A stretch of DNA of 64,000 nucleotides from contig CAKSZL010000004.1 in the NCBI GenBank assembly GCA_934525625.1, positions 62,001 to 126,000 of the forward strand. The letters run 5' to 3'. Shown piece after piece: positions 18,012-27,476 of this stretch (position 1 is the stretch's first letter; every line of letters starts with the position of its first letter). The position numbers and the translations under genes were made by a program. The notes beneath the pieces were generated by a model. It saw nothing but the letters and a program-made list of their open reading frames with translations, did not search any database and had not been told where the DNA came from. The stretch comes from an uncultured Burkholderiaceae bacterium. GTDB lineage: Bacteria > Pseudomonadota > Gammaproteobacteria > Burkholderiales > Burkholderiaceae_B.

Positions 18012-19319
18012 TCAATCGCGCAGCCGTATCATCCCCCCGGCCACCGTCTGGTGCGTGGCTTCGTCTATCAGGATGAAAGCCCCCGTCGCCGCCAGGTCGC
18101 GATAATCGTCGAAAGCCAGGGCGTCGCGCGTCTTGAGGGTGACGCGGCCGATGTCGTTTACCGACAGCTCGCCGTCGTGCACGGCGGTTTCTTCCAGGCG
18201 TTGAAGGTCGCGGCGCGTGCGCACTTGCTGCAGCTTGGCCGAGCTAAGCTGCGTGCCGTGCTTGATGAGATAGCGCCGCGCCAGGCTGGCCGGGCGCGTG
18301 TCCAGCCAGCACAGGTCGGCCTCGAACTGATTGCCCACCACGGGCGCTTGCTCGGCGTGCGTGAACCAGTTGCCGCGCGATACGTCGACTTCCTTGTTCA
18401 ACACCACCGTTACGGGTTGGCCGGCCACGGCCAGTTCGATGGCGCCGTCGCTGGTCAGCAGCGATTGCACGCGCGCGCTTTCGCCCGAAGGCTGCACCCG
18501 CACTTCGTCGCCCACGCGCAGCACGCCGCTGGCAAGCTGGCCGGCGTAGCCGCGCAAGGCGTCGGCCTGGTGGCCGTTGTGGCGCGCCACCCATTGCACG
18601 GCGAAGCGCAGCGGGCCATGGCTGAGGTCTTGCGAGCCCGGCAGGGATTCCAGATGATCCAGCAGCGCCGGGCCTTGATACCAAGGCGTATGCGCCGACG
18701 CATGCACGATGTTGTCGCCATGCAGGGCCGAGATCGGTATCGCCTGGAAGCCGCCAATGCCGATGCGCTCGGCCAGCCTATGATAAGACTGCACGATGCG
18801 CTGGAACACGGCTTCGTCCCAATCGAGCAGGTCGAGCTTGTTGACGGCCAGCACGATGTGGCGCACGCCCAGCAGTTGCGCGATGGTGCTGTGCCTGCGC
18901 GTCTGCACCAGCAGTTCGCCGTCGGGCGCCTTGGCCGCGTCCACCAGAATGATGGCCGCGTCGGCCGTCGAAGCGCCGGTTACCATGTTGCGCGTGTACT
19001 GTTCGTGGCCGGGCGCGTCGGCCACGATGAACTTGCGTTTGGGCGTGGCGAAATAGCGGTAAGCCACGTCTATGGTGATGCCCTGCTCGCGCTCGGCCTC
19101 CAGGCCGTCGGTCAGCAGCGCCAGGTTGGGCGCTTCGTCGGGCGTGCGCCGGTACTTGCTGTTCTCCAGCGCGCGCAGCTGGTCGGTGTACACGCCTTTG
19201 CTGTCGAACAGCAAGCGGCCTATCAGCGTGGACTTGCCGTCGTCCACCGAGCCCGCCGTGATGAAGCGCAAGACTTGCGAAGCCGCTTCGCGCTGCCAGG
19301 ATTCATTGATCGCATTCAT
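18012..19319 (-). CDS. cysN: Sulfate adenylyltransferase subunit 1 (GTPase)
   Basis: A 435-residue GTPase that drives ATP sulfurylase (sulfate + ATP to APS) together with CysD. The P-loop GSVDDGKSTLIGRLLFD is near residue 23, DAPGHEQYTRNM is G3 and AVNKLDL is G4, followed by EF-Tu-like beta-barrel domains. There is no fused CysC (APS kinase) domain, since the protein ends soon after the barrel. This fits the neighbouring reductase being of the APS-using type. The start overlaps the cysD stop (TAATG). Confidence 0.95.
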   Translation of the reverse strand: MNAINESWQREAASQVLRFITAGSVDDGKSTLIGRLLFDSKGVYTDQLRALENSKYRRTPDEAPNLALLTDGLEAEREQGITIDVAYRYFATPKRKFIVADAPGHEQYTRNMVTGASTADAAIILVDAAKAPDGELLVQTRRHSTIAQLLGVRHIVLAVNKLDLLDWDEAVFQRIVQSYHRLAERIGIGGFQAIPISALHGDNIVHASAHTPWYQGPALLDHLESLPGSQDLSHGPLRFAVQWVARHNGHQADALRGYAGQLASGVLRVGDEVRVQPSGESARVQSLLTSDGAIELAVAGQPVTVVLNKEVDVSRGNWFTHAEQAPVVGNQFEADLCWLDTRPASLARRYLIKHGTQLSSAKLQQVRTRRDLQRLEETAVHDGELSVNDIGRVTLKTRDALAFDDYRDLAATGAFILIDEATHQTVAGGMIRLRD

Positions 19320-20227
19320 TAAAAATACCCCTCTTTCTTGCGGCGCTCCATCGAAGCTTCCGATGTCTGGTCATCCATGCGGGTGGCCCCGCGCTCCGTC
19401 ACCGTGCTGATCACGGTTTCCGCGACGATCTGCGCCACGGTCGCGGCCGTCGAGGCCACCGGGCAGGTGCACGAGATGTCGCCCACGGTGCGGAAACGCA
19501 CCGAGCGCGTTTCCACGGTTTCGCCTTCGCGCGGCGGCGTCAGCGGCGTCACCGGCACCAGCAGGCCGTTGCGCGGCACCACTTCGCGTTCGTGCGCGTA
19601 GTAGATGGAAGGCAGTTCTATGCCTTCGCGCTCTATGTATTGCCAGACGTCCAGCTCGGTCCAGTTCGAGATCGGGAACACGCGCATGTTCTCGCCGGCG
19701 TGCACCTTGGTGTTGTACAGATTCCAAAGCTCGGGGCGCTGGGCCTTGGGGTCCCACTGGCCGAACTCGTCGCGGAACGAGAAGATGCGCTCCTTGGCGC
19801 GCGCCTTTTCCTCGTCGCGCCGCGCGCCGCCTATGCAGGCGTCGAAGCGGAATTCCTCGATGGCTTCGAGCAGCGTGACGGCTTGCGCGGCATTGCGCGA
19901 ATCGGTCTCGCGGCGCAGCACCACGGAGCCGCGCGCGATGGAGTCTTCGACGCTGCGCACGATCAGGCGTTCGCGCAGCTGCGCGGCGCGCGCGTCGCGA
20001 AATTCGATGACTTCGGAAAAGTTGTGCCCCGTGTCGATGTGCATCAACGGAAACGGAAAGGCCTGCGGCCTGAAGGCTTTTTCCGCCAGCCGCAGCAGCA
20101 CGCAGGAATCCTTTCCGCCCGAGAACAGCAGCACCGGCCGCTCGCATTCGGCGGCCAATTCGCGCAGGATGTAGATGGCCTCGGCTTCCAGCCAGTCCAG
20201 ATGGGTTCTTGCTTGTACGTTAAGCAT
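19319..20227 (-). CDS. cysD: Sulfate adenylyltransferase subunit 2
   Basis: A 302-residue catalytic subunit of ATP sulfurylase. The PP-loop motif LLFSGGKDSCVLLRLA is at about residues 33-48. Further family signatures are HIDTGHNFSEVIEFRD, ARRDEEKARAKERIFS and FPISNWTELDVWQYI, and the C-terminus ends ERRKKEGYF as in E. coli CysD. It works as a complex with CysN. The gene overlaps cysH upstream by eight bases and cysN downstream by one. Confidence 0.96.
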   Translation of the reverse strand: MLNVQARTHLDWLEAEAIYILRELAAECERPVLLFSGGKDSCVLLRLAEKAFRPQAFPFPLMHIDTGHNFSEVIEFRDARAAQLRERLIVRSVEDSIARGSVVLRRETDSRNAAQAVTLLEAIEEFRFDACIGGARRDEEKARAKERIFSFRDEFGQWDPKAQRPELWNLYNTKVHAGENMRVFPISNWTELDVWQYIEREGIELPSIYYAHEREVVPRNGLLVPVTPLTPPREGETVETRSVRFRTVGDISCTCPVASTAATVAQIVAETVISTVTERGATRMDDQTSEASMERRKKEGYF

Positions 20228-20948
20228 GGTTTTGCGCTTCCTTGTCTACGTTGATTCTTTGCAGGTTGACGCCATGCAACCCGCACTCCTTGGCGTCCGA
20301 CGATTCCCACCACCACCTGCCCGCGCGCAAGTCTTCGCCGGGTTTGACCGCACGGGTACAGGGCTCGCACCCGATGGAGGGATAGCCCTGGTCGTGCAGC
20401 GGGTTGTAGGGAACGTCGAAATGACGGATGACTTGCCAGACTTCCTCGTGGCTCCACTCGGCCAAGGGGTTGAACTTCTGCAAGCCGAAAGCCGTATCGA
20501 ACTCGGACAGCGGCAGCTCTTCGCGCGTAACGCCCTGGCCGCGCCGCTGGCCGGTAACCCAGGCGCCGCGCCCTTGCAGGGCGCGCGTCAGGGGTTCCAC
20601 CTTGCGTATGTGGCAGCAGCTTTTGCGCAGCGCAACGCTTTCATAAAAACCGTAGGCGCCGTGCTGCGACACGTACTGCCGCACCGCTTCCTCGTCGGGC
20701 CGCCAGACTTCCACGTCGCAGCCATAGCGCTGCTTCACGGTGTCCAGCAAGGCCAGCGTCTGCGGCGGCAGCATGCCGGTGTCCAGCGTCAGTATGGCCA
20801 GCGCAAACCCTTGCTCCGACAAGGCATGCGTCAGCACCATGTCTTCGGCCGCCAGCGACGAAGCCGCCACAGCCCGTGGATATTCCCGGGCGATGGCGGC
20901 AAGGTCTTGCCGCAAGGCCTGCCAGCGTGCTTCTGGAAAATCGTTCAT
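20220..20948 (-). CDS. cysH: Adenylylsulfate (APS/PAPS) reductase
   Basis: A 242-residue cytoplasmic reductase producing sulfite. The cysteine pairs CC (in RKSCCHIRK, about residue 112) and C-x2-C (GCEPC) together are the [4Fe-4S] ligands of the APS-reductase type, and the catalytic Cys is in the C-terminal ECGLH. Enterobacterial PAPS reductases lack the CC/CxxC cluster, so APS is the likely substrate. The absence of an APS kinase gene or domain nearby supports this. It lies at the head of the cysH-cysD-cysN cluster, 37 bases after cysW. Confidence 0.93.
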   Translation of the reverse strand: MNDFPEARWQALRQDLAAIAREYPRAVAASSLAAEDMVLTHALSEQGFALAILTLDTGMLPPQTLALLDTVKQRYGCDVEVWRPDEEAVRQYVSQHGAYGFYESVALRKSCCHIRKVEPLTRALQGRGAWVTGQRRGQGVTREELPLSEFDTAFGLQKFNPLAEWSHEEVWQVIRHFDVPYNPLHDQGYPSIGCEPCTRAVKPGEDLRAGRWWWESSDAKECGLHGVNLQRINVDKEAQNHA

Positions 20949-20984
20949 CGTTTAAACGTCCTCATTGAAAATCGTCCTCCCGCG

Positions 20985-21845
20985 CTATCGCATGCGCCAC
21001 TCGACCAGGCTCTTGAGCGCCAGCGTCACCAAGGCCAGCAGCGCCAGCAGCGACGCCACCGCGAAGGCGGCCGAGAACATGTATTCGTTGTAGAGAATCT
21101 CCACGTGCAAAGTCATGGTGTTGGTCTGTCCGCGTATCTGCCCGGACACTACCGACACCGCGCCGAACTCGCCCAAGGCGCGCGCATTCGCCAGGATGGC
21201 GCCGTACAGCAGCGCCCACTTGATGTTGGGCACGGTCACGCGCCAGAAGATCGTCCAGCCCCTGGCGCCCAGCGTCAGCGCCACTTGCTCTTCGTCCTGG
21301 CCCTGCGACTGCATCAGCGGAATCAGGGCGCGGGCGATGAAGGGGAAGGTGACGAACAGCGTCGCCAGCACGATGCCGGGCACGGCGTATACGATGCGCA
21401 TGTCCCACTCCTGCAGCGCCGGCCCGAACCAGCCATGGCGGCCGAACAGCAGGATGAAGATCAGGCCGGCCACCACCGGCGAGATCGTGAACGGCAGGTC
21501 TATCAAGGTGACCAGCAACTGCTTGCCGCGAAACTGGAAGCGCGTAATGGCCCAGGCCGCGGCCAGGCCGAACAGCAGGTTCAGCGGCAGGCAGATCGCC
21601 GCTATCATCAGCGTCAGCTTGATGGCTGCCCAGGCGTCCGGGTCGGTGATGGACTTCCAGTACAGATCCGCGCCGCGCCGGAAGGCTTCGATGAAGACCG
21701 AAGCCAGCGGCAGGAACAGGAACAGCGTCAGAAAGCCCAGGCCGACCAGCATGAGCGCGGCGCGCACCCATCGCGGCTCGGTCAGGTGCATGGGCAGATC
21801 GGCGGCGCGCGGCGGCAAGCCGGCATTGGCAATGACGGCGCCCAT
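20985..21845 (-). CDS. cysW: Sulfate ABC transporter permease CysW
   Basis: A 286-residue inner-membrane permease with six membrane helices and a BPD_transp_1 domain. The EAA loop appears as EEQVALTLGARGWTIFWRVT, and NARALGEFGAVSVVSG is the conserved CysW segment before the last helices. It pairs with CysT to form the sulfate/thiosulfate channel. The start overlaps the cysT stop by one base. Confidence 0.94.
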   Translation of the reverse strand: MGAVIANAGLPPRAADLPMHLTEPRWVRAALMLVGLGFLTLFLFLPLASVFIEAFRRGADLYWKSITDPDAWAAIKLTLMIAAICLPLNLLFGLAAAWAITRFQFRGKQLLVTLIDLPFTISPVVAGLIFILLFGRHGWFGPALQEWDMRIVYAVPGIVLATLFVTFPFIARALIPLMQSQGQDEEQVALTLGARGWTIFWRVTVPNIKWALLYGAILANARALGEFGAVSVVSGQIRGQTNTMTLHVEILYNEYMFSAAFAVASLLALLALVTLALKSLVEWRMR

Positions 21846-22726
21846 CAGTGCCCCCTATCGTGATTGCGTTGGCCTTGCCACCATTGCAGGCCGTTGATCA
21901 GCAGCAACAGCAAGAACGATACGCACAGCATCACGGTGGCGATGGCCGCCGCGCCGGCGTAGTCGTATTGCTCCAGCTTGGAGATGATGAGCAGCGGCGT
22001 GATCTCGGTGAACATGGGCATGTTGCCGGCGATGAACACCACCGAACCGTACTCGCCCACGGCGCGCGCGAAAGCCATCGCAAAACCAGTTAGCAAGGCC
22101 GGCGTCAGCGCGGGCAGTATCACTTTATGGAAGGTGATCCAGCGGTCCGCGCCCAGCACCGCGGCGGCTTCTTCGAGTTCGCGATCCAGGTCGGCCAGTA
22201 TGGGCTGCACCGTGCGCACCACGAACGGCAGGCCGATGAACGTGAGGGCAATGCAGATGCCCAGCGGCGTATAGGCCACCTTCAGGTTGAACCATTCGGC
22301 CAGCGGCGCGCCCAGCCATCCCTTGGGCGCGTACAGGGAAGTCAGCACGATGCCCGCCACCGCCGTGGGCAGGGCGAAAGGCAAATCCACCAGCGCATCC
22401 ACCAGCCGCCTGCCCGGAAACGGATAGCGCACGAGCACCCAGGCCACGACGGCGCCGAACACCACGTTGATGGCGGCCGCGAAGAACGATGCGGTGAACG
22501 ACAATCGATAAGAGGCGACCACCCGAGGGTCGGTCACGACCTCCCAGAAGCCGGACCAGCCCAGCCCAGCCGCCTTGAGCGGCAAGGTCGACAGCGGAAT
22601 CAGCACCAGCAGGCTGAGGTAGAGCACGGCATAGCCCATGCTCAGGCCGAAGCCCGGCAGCGCCCCGCGCGAGGAGCGCCGCGCGGGTGCGGGTACGGGC
22701 AAGGTCGCGGCGACACTAGCGTTCAT
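21845..22726 (-). CDS. cysT: Sulfate ABC transporter permease CysT (CysU)
   Basis: A 293-residue permease with about six membrane helices. Diagnostic stretches are LPFALPTAVAGIVLTSLYAPKGW, the EAA loop EEAAAVLGADRWITFHKVI and ARAVGEYGSVVFIAGNMP. The N-terminal 30 residues are Ala/Arg-rich and cytoplasmic. It is 21 bases downstream of the binding-protein gene and couples to cysW. Confidence 0.95.
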   Translation of the reverse strand: MNASVAATLPVPAPARRSSRGALPGFGLSMGYAVLYLSLLVLIPLSTLPLKAAGLGWSGFWEVVTDPRVVASYRLSFTASFFAAAINVVFGAVVAWVLVRYPFPGRRLVDALVDLPFALPTAVAGIVLTSLYAPKGWLGAPLAEWFNLKVAYTPLGICIALTFIGLPFVVRTVQPILADLDRELEEAAAVLGADRWITFHKVILPALTPALLTGFAMAFARAVGEYGSVVFIAGNMPMFTEITPLLIISKLEQYDYAGAAAIATVMLCVSFLLLLLINGLQWWQGQRNHDRGH

Positions 22727-22747
22727 GATGACTTGCGCCTTTGCCCA

Positions 22748-23773
22748 TCAACGGCTGGGTTGGTAGATCTGGTCGAAGGTGCCGCCGTCGGCGAAGTGCT
22801 CCTTCTGGGCCTTGCGCCAGCCGCCGAAGGTGTCGTCTATGCCAACCAGTTTGACCTCGGGAAACTTGTCGCGGTACTTGGCCGCCACGCTGGCATCGCT
22901 GGGCCGGTAGTAGTTGCGCGCAATGATCTCCTGGGCCTCGGGCGTGTACAGCCATTCCAAGTAGGCTTGGGCCTGCGTGCGTGTGTTCTTGCGGTCTACC
23001 ACCTTGTCGACGATGGTGACCGGCGGCTCGGCCAGTATGGAGAGCGAAGGCACGACGATGTCGAATTTGTCGGGCCCCAGTTCGTTCAGCGCCAGAAAGG
23101 CTTCGTTCTCCCAGGCCAGCAATACGTCGCCCAGGCCGCGCTCGACGAATGTCGTGGTGGAGCCGCGCGCGCCGGTATCCAGCACCGGCACGTTCTTGTA
23201 CAGGCGCTTGACGAACTCCTGCGCCTTGGCCTGGTCGCCGTTGCTGCGCGCCAGCTCGAAGGCCCAGGCCGCCAGATAGTTCCAGCGCGCCCCGCCCGAG
23301 GTCTTGGGGTTGGGCGTAATCACCTGCACGCCGTCGCGCGCCAGATCGTCCCAATCCTTCAGGTTCTTGGGATTGCCCTTGCGCACCAGGAACACGATGG
23401 TCGAGGTATAGGGCGAGCTGTTGTGCGGCAGGCGCTTTTGCCAGTCCTGCGGCAACAGCCCGGCATCGGCGATGGCGTCGATGTCGGAAGCCAGCGCCAG
23501 CGTGACGACGTCGGCGTCCAGGCCGTCGATGACCGAGCGCGCCTGGCGGCCCGAGCCGCCGTGCGACGGCCGGATGACGATGTCCTGGCTTTGCGCCTGT
23601 TTGTAGTGCTCGGCGAATCGCGCATCGATCTCGCGGTACAGCTCGCGGGTTGGATCGTAGGAAACGTTCAGCAGTGTCACGGCTTGTTGGGCATGCGCGG
23701 CGACGCCCGGCACGGCCATTGCAAATGCGACCGCCAATATGCGCAAAGGACGGGTGAGACGGTGATGATTCAT
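22748..23773 (-). CDS. sbp: Periplasmic sulfate-binding protein
   Basis: A 341-residue substrate-binding protein with a cleavable signal peptide ([20 protein letters not shown]...AHAQ, cleavage near residue 29). Characteristic stretches are [53 protein letters not shown] and GARGSTTTF. An AAGGAGG ribosome-binding site precedes ATG 23773. First gene of the cys operon sbp-cysT-cysW-cysH-cysD-cysN. The ATPase component is not in this operon; a cysA-type gene appears at 63327. Confidence 0.94.
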   Translation of the reverse strand: MNHHRLTRPLRILAVAFAMAVPGVAAHAQQAVTLLNVSYDPTRELYREIDARFAEHYKQAQSQDIVIRPSHGGSGRQARSVIDGLDADVVTLALASDIDAIADAGLLPQDWQKRLPHNSSPYTSTIVFLVRKGNPKNLKDWDDLARDGVQVITPNPKTSGGARWNYLAAWAFELARSNGDQAKAQEFVKRLYKNVPVLDTGARGSTTTFVERGLGDVLLAWENEAFLALNELGPDKFDIVVPSLSILAEPPVTIVDKVVDRKNTRTQAQAYLEWLYTPEAQEIIARNYYRPSDASVAAKYRDKFPEVKLVGIDDTFGGWRKAQKEHFADGGTFDQIYQPSR

Positions 23774-24111
23774 GCTTGGCCTCCTTCAAAGCCTGGCTGC
23801 TTGACGAAGCGCCATCTTGCCCACGCCCACCCGCCAGAAGAACGAATCGTTTTTTCGATACTTATGCCTTGCATGTATATGCCTGAACGGCGGAATGCCG
23901 AAACCCGCATGAACAAAGGCTTTCAAGGCATCCAACGATTTTTCCCGTTCGCCTGCTTATGCGTGCAGGCCATAAGGTAAGCATTCAAACTGATTTAGAC
24001 CCGCCTACAATTTCACTCACCCTGGCGCGACGGCTGCTTTGCTTGCGCCCTCGATCACCCGCCCCCTCTTCGGGCCCGTCGCGCAGCGCGCGGCCCATGC
24101 ATTGGAGCACC
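23774..24111. promoter_or_regulatory. Divergent control region between sbp-cysTWHDN and cysI
   Basis: A 338-base spacer with no gene. CTTATG-N9-CATAAG at 23956-23976 is a perfect dyad containing a T-N11-A pair, the form bound by LysR-type regulators; CysB or a relative is the obvious candidate. Downstream, TTCAAA (23984-23989) and TACAAT (24006-24011), 16 bases apart, make a plausible promoter toward cysI, placing the dyad just upstream of its -35. A second small palindrome, ATGC-CTT-GCAT, lies at about 23865-23875 on the sbp side. Confidence 0.5.
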
Positions 24112-25854
24112 ATGTATATCTACGATGAAGTCGACCAAAAGCTGGTGAATCAGCGCGTCGCCCAGTTTGCCGATCAGACTCGCCGCTTTCTGGACGGCCA
24201 ACTGAGCGAAGACGAATTTCGCACCTTGCGCTTGCAGAACGGCCTGTACATTCAGCGCCATGCGCCCATGCTGCGCGTGGCCATTCCCTACGGCCTGCTT
24301 GCCAGCTACAAGCTGCGCGGGCTGGCCTACGTGGCGCGGCGCTGGGACCGCGGCTACGGGCATTTCTCCACGCGCCAGAACATGCAATTCAACTGGCCGG
24401 CCTTGCCCGACGTGCCCGACATCCTGGCCCATTTGGCCACTGTGCAGTTGCACTCCATCCAGACCAGCGGCAACTGCATACGCAACACCACCACCGATCA
24501 CTTCGCCGGCGTCGCGCCCGATGAAGTCGTCAATCCGCTGGTGTGGTGCGAAGCCATCCGCCAGTGGTCCACGTTTCATCCCGAGTTCGCCTTTCTGCCG
24601 CGCAAGTTTAAGATCGCCGTCAGCGGCGCGCATACCGATCGCGCCGCCATCGTCGTCAACGACATCGGCCTGCAAGCCGTCGAGCAAGGCGGCGAAATCG
24701 GATTCCGCGTCTGGATAGGCGGCGGCCTGGGGCGCACTCCCCTGGTGGGCCACCTGATCAAGCCCTTTGTCGCCTGGTACGACTTGCTGACTTATCTGCA
24801 GGCCGCGATACGCGTCTACAACCTGCACGGCCGGCGCGACAACAAGTTCAAGGCGCGCATCAAGATACTGGTGAAGGAACTCAAGCCCGACGTTTACGCA
24901 GCCGAGGTCGAAGAACAGTGGAAGACCTTGCGCGGCGGGCCCGACACGCTGCGCAAGGAAAACATCGACGCTATTGCCGCGCGCTTTACCTGGCCCGACT
25001 ACGACACCCTGCCCGCCGACTTGGCGGACGACGCGCCCGCCGACGCGCCGGCGGGCTACCGCCATTGGCTCAAGCGCAACGTGCATCCACACAAGGTGCC
25101 CGGCTATGCCGCCGTCACCGTATCGCTCAAGGCCACCGGCGTGCCGCCGGGCGACATCACGGCCGATCAAATGGACGGCATGGCCGACCTGGCCGACGAA
25201 TACAACTTCGGCGAACTGCGCGTGTCGCACGAACAGAACCTGATTCTCGCCGACGTGCGCCGCGATCGCTTGTACGCCTTATGGCAACGCCTAAAAGAGC
25301 TGAATCTGGCCACCGCCAACGTGGGCCTGCTGACCAACATCATCTCCTGCCCCGGCGGCGACTTCTGCGCGCTCGCCAATGCGGTTTCCATTCCGGTGGC
25401 GGCCGCCATTCAAGAGCGCTTCGACGATATGGACTATCTGCACGACATCGGCGAACTGGATCTGAACATCTCCGGCTGCATCAATTCTTGCGGCCACCAC
25501 CACGTCGGCCACATCGGCATTCTGGGCGTGGACAAGGCCGGCGAGGAGTGGTACCAGATTACGCTGGGCGGCCGGCAAAGCAACGCACAGAAAAACATCT
25601 CGGCGCTGCAGGCCGACAAAAGCGCGGGCGCGGCCATAGGCAAGATCATCGGCCCCTCGTTCGCCCGCGAACAGGTGCCCGACGTCATCGAACATCTGGT
25701 GCAAACGTATCTGGATCTGCGCGACAGCGAACACGAGCGCTTCATCGACGTGGTGGAGCGCCTGGGCATAGGCCCGTTCAAGGAACGCGTCTATTCCGAC
25801 CCCACGCTGAACGGAACCGCAACAACCGCCGCCAAGGAGCTCGCCCATGCTTGA
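24112..25854 (+). CDS. cysI: Siroheme sulfite (nitrite/sulfite) reductase
   Basis: A 580-residue siroheme/[4Fe-4S] reductase that takes sulfite to sulfide with six electrons. Two ferredoxin-like repeats and two catalytic repeats are recognisable. HFSTRQNMQFNW and QTSGNCIRNTTTDHFAGV mark the siroheme-binding half. The cluster ligands are CPGGDFC (about residue 413) and CINSC (about 460) in NISGCINSCGHHHVGHIG. ATG 24112 is preceded by GGAG. The longer open frame starts in non-conserved sequence. It overlaps the DUF934 gene by eight bases. The electron donor is not encoded here. Confidence 0.92.
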   Translation: MYIYDEVDQKLVNQRVAQFADQTRRFLDGQLSEDEFRTLRLQNGLYIQRHAPMLRVAIPYGLLASYKLRGLAYVARRWDRGYGHFSTRQNMQFNWPALPDVPDILAHLATVQLHSIQTSGNCIRNTTTDHFAGVAPDEVVNPLVWCEAIRQWSTFHPEFAFLPRKFKIAVSGAHTDRAAIVVNDIGLQAVEQGGEIGFRVWIGGGLGRTPLVGHLIKPFVAWYDLLTYLQAAIRVYNLHGRRDNKFKARIKILVKELKPDVYAAEVEEQWKTLRGGPDTLRKENIDAIAARFTWPDYDTLPADLADDAPADAPAGYRHWLKRNVHPHKVPGYAAVTVSLKATGVPPGDITADQMDGMADLADEYNFGELRVSHEQNLILADVRRDRLYALWQRLKELNLATANVGLLTNIISCPGGDFCALANAVSIPVAAAIQERFDDMDYLHDIGELDLNISGCINSCGHHHVGHIGILGVDKAGEEWYQITLGGRQSNAQKNISALQADKSAGAAIGKIIGPSFAREQVPDVIEHLVQTYLDLRDSEHERFIDVVERLGIGPFKERVYSDPTLNGTATTAAKELAHA

Positions 25855-26398
25855 CACGAACACGCTCAACGCCCGCCTCCATCTGATACGCGAGGGCCGT
25901 CTCATCGGCGACGATCTACGCCGCTTCGAGGCGGCGGAAGGCGGAGACGTCCTGCCCCCGGACGAAGCCGGCTGGCTGGTGCCGGTAGCCGTCTGGCTGG
26001 CGCACGGCATCGAACAGTGGCGGCAACGGCAACACCCCGTCGCCTTGCTCGTCGCGCCCGACACCGAGCTGGAAACGCTGTTCGCGCACAGCGGGCTCTC
26101 CGACCTGCAAGCGCACGTCTCGCTGATCGCGGTGGAATTTCCCGCCTATACCGACGGGCGCGGCTATTCGCTGGCGCAATTGCTGCGCCAGCCATACGGC
26201 TGGCAAGGCGAGCTGCGCGCCGTCGGCGACGTGATGATAGACACCATGCATTATCTGGCGCGCTGCGGCTTCGACAGTTTCCTGGTCAAGCCCAGCCACG
26301 ACCCGCACAAGGCCCTGGCCGCGTTGGCGACTTTTACGCTGGCCTACCAGAAGAGCTACCGCCACTCGGCCGAGGTCGCCGAGCTGGCGCCGGCATAG
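25847..26398 (+). CDS. DUF934 family protein associated with sulfite reductase
   Basis: A 183-residue cytoplasmic protein matching the DUF934 family, which is regularly encoded directly after cysI in proteobacteria. Conserved parts are the central VEFPAYTDGRGYSLAQLLR and the later ELRAVGDVMIDTMHYLARCGFDSF. Its biochemical role is unknown; conserved linkage suggests help in assembly or electron supply to CysI. The start lies inside the cysI end, so translation is coupled. Confidence 0.88.
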   Translation: MLDTNTLNARLHLIREGRLIGDDLRRFEAAEGGDVLPPDEAGWLVPVAVWLAHGIEQWRQRQHPVALLVAPDTELETLFAHSGLSDLQAHVSLIAVEFPAYTDGRGYSLAQLLRQPYGWQGELRAVGDVMIDTMHYLARCGFDSFLVKPSHDPHKALAALATFTLAYQKSYRHSAEVAELAPA

Positions 26399-26407
26399 CA
26401 AAGCGTG

Positions 26408-26497
26408 GAACAGCCCCGGCGGCATGCTGTTTCGAGGCTGTTCAAATATTGCAGGCATGAAAAACGCCAGACACGTCATGAGACAGCCGGCGTTTCA
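26408..26497 (+). terminator. Possible terminator region after the cysI operon
   Basis: Two hairpins in tandem: GAACAGCC (26408-26415) with GGCTGTTC (26436-26443), and TGAAAAACGCC (26458-26468) with GGCGTTTCA (26489-26497). Neither has a long T-run, so the call is tentative. The region separates convergent genes. Confidence 0.35.
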
Positions 26498-26551
26498 TTT
26501 ACCGCTTCGCGGCGCAAAACGGCAGGCGAGCGGTAAGCCCGCCTTCCCCGC

Positions 26552-27193
26552 TTACTTGTTGGGCTGCGGCGTGATGCGCAGATAGGGGCGCACGACGGTA
26601 TAGCCTTTGGGGAATTTTTCTTTCAGCACGGCTTCGTCTTTCAGCGAGGGCACGATGATGACGTCTTCGCCATCCTTCCAGTTGACGGGCGTAGCCACGC
26701 TGTAGTTGTCCGTCAGTTGCAGCGAGTCGATGACGCGCAGGATTTCGTCGAAGTTGCGGCCCGTGCTGGCCGGGTAGGTGATGGTCAGGCGCACCTTCTT
26801 GGCGGGGTCGATGACGAACACCGAGCGCACGGTAACCGTGGCGCTGGCGTTGGGGTGAATCATGTCGTATAGCTCGGAAACCTTGCGGTCGGCGTCGGCG
26901 ATGATGGGGAAGTTGACTTGCGTCTTCTGGGTGTCGTTGATGTCGTCGATCCAGCCTTTGTGCGAGTCTACGCCGTCGACGGACAGCGCCGCCACCTTGA
27001 CGTTGCGCTTGGCGAACTCATCGGCCAGCTTGGCCGTGTAGCCCAGCTCGGTGGTGCACACCGGCGTGAAGTCGGCAGGGTGCGAGAACAGGACGCCCCA
27101 GCCATCGCCCAGGAATTCGTGGAAGCGGATACGGCCGATGCTGGAGTCTTGTTCGAAGTCGGGGGCCGTGTCGCCCAGTCGCAGAGTTGCCAT
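26552..27193 (-). CDS. 1-Cys peroxiredoxin (Prx6 type)
   Basis: A 213-residue thiol peroxidase reducing hydrogen peroxide and organic peroxides in the cytoplasm. The active-site motif is HPADFTPVCTTELG, with the peroxidatic Cys at about residue 46. No resolving Cys of the 2-Cys type is visible in the C-terminal half, and the long C-terminal domain (RNFDEILRVIDSLQLTD, then TPVNWKDGEDVIIVPS) is that of the Prx6 subfamily. ATG 27193 follows AAGGA; the frame upstream of it lacks conservation. It faces the cysI operon. Confidence 0.93.
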   Translation of the reverse strand: MATLRLGDTAPDFEQDSSIGRIRFHEFLGDGWGVLFSHPADFTPVCTTELGYTAKLADEFAKRNVKVAALSVDGVDSHKGWIDDINDTQKTQVNFPIIADADRKVSELYDMIHPNASATVTVRSVFVIDPAKKVRLTITYPASTGRNFDEILRVIDSLQLTDNYSVATPVNWKDGEDVIIVPSLKDEAVLKEKFPKGYTVVRPYLRITPQPNK

Positions 27194-27476
27194 GATGATC
27201 GTCCTTGAAACGAGGGAAGTGAAGGTCAATACCTAACCATGATACTGCCACTTTATTGCGAAAATACAAAATTCCTGGCGTTTATATTCTTATAATTTAT
27301 ATTTGGTTATGGGGGCTGGTGGAGACGCCGGGCTGGACGTGGGAGTGCAAAATTTAATGAACATGCCCTGTGTCAAGTTCTGTCCGGCGCCCCCAGCCTT
27401 GCCCGGCTGGCTCAAGCAGAAGAACACCGCCGAAGCCGCCGCCGCTTCGGCTTCCTTGCGCAAAGCATCGGCGGGC

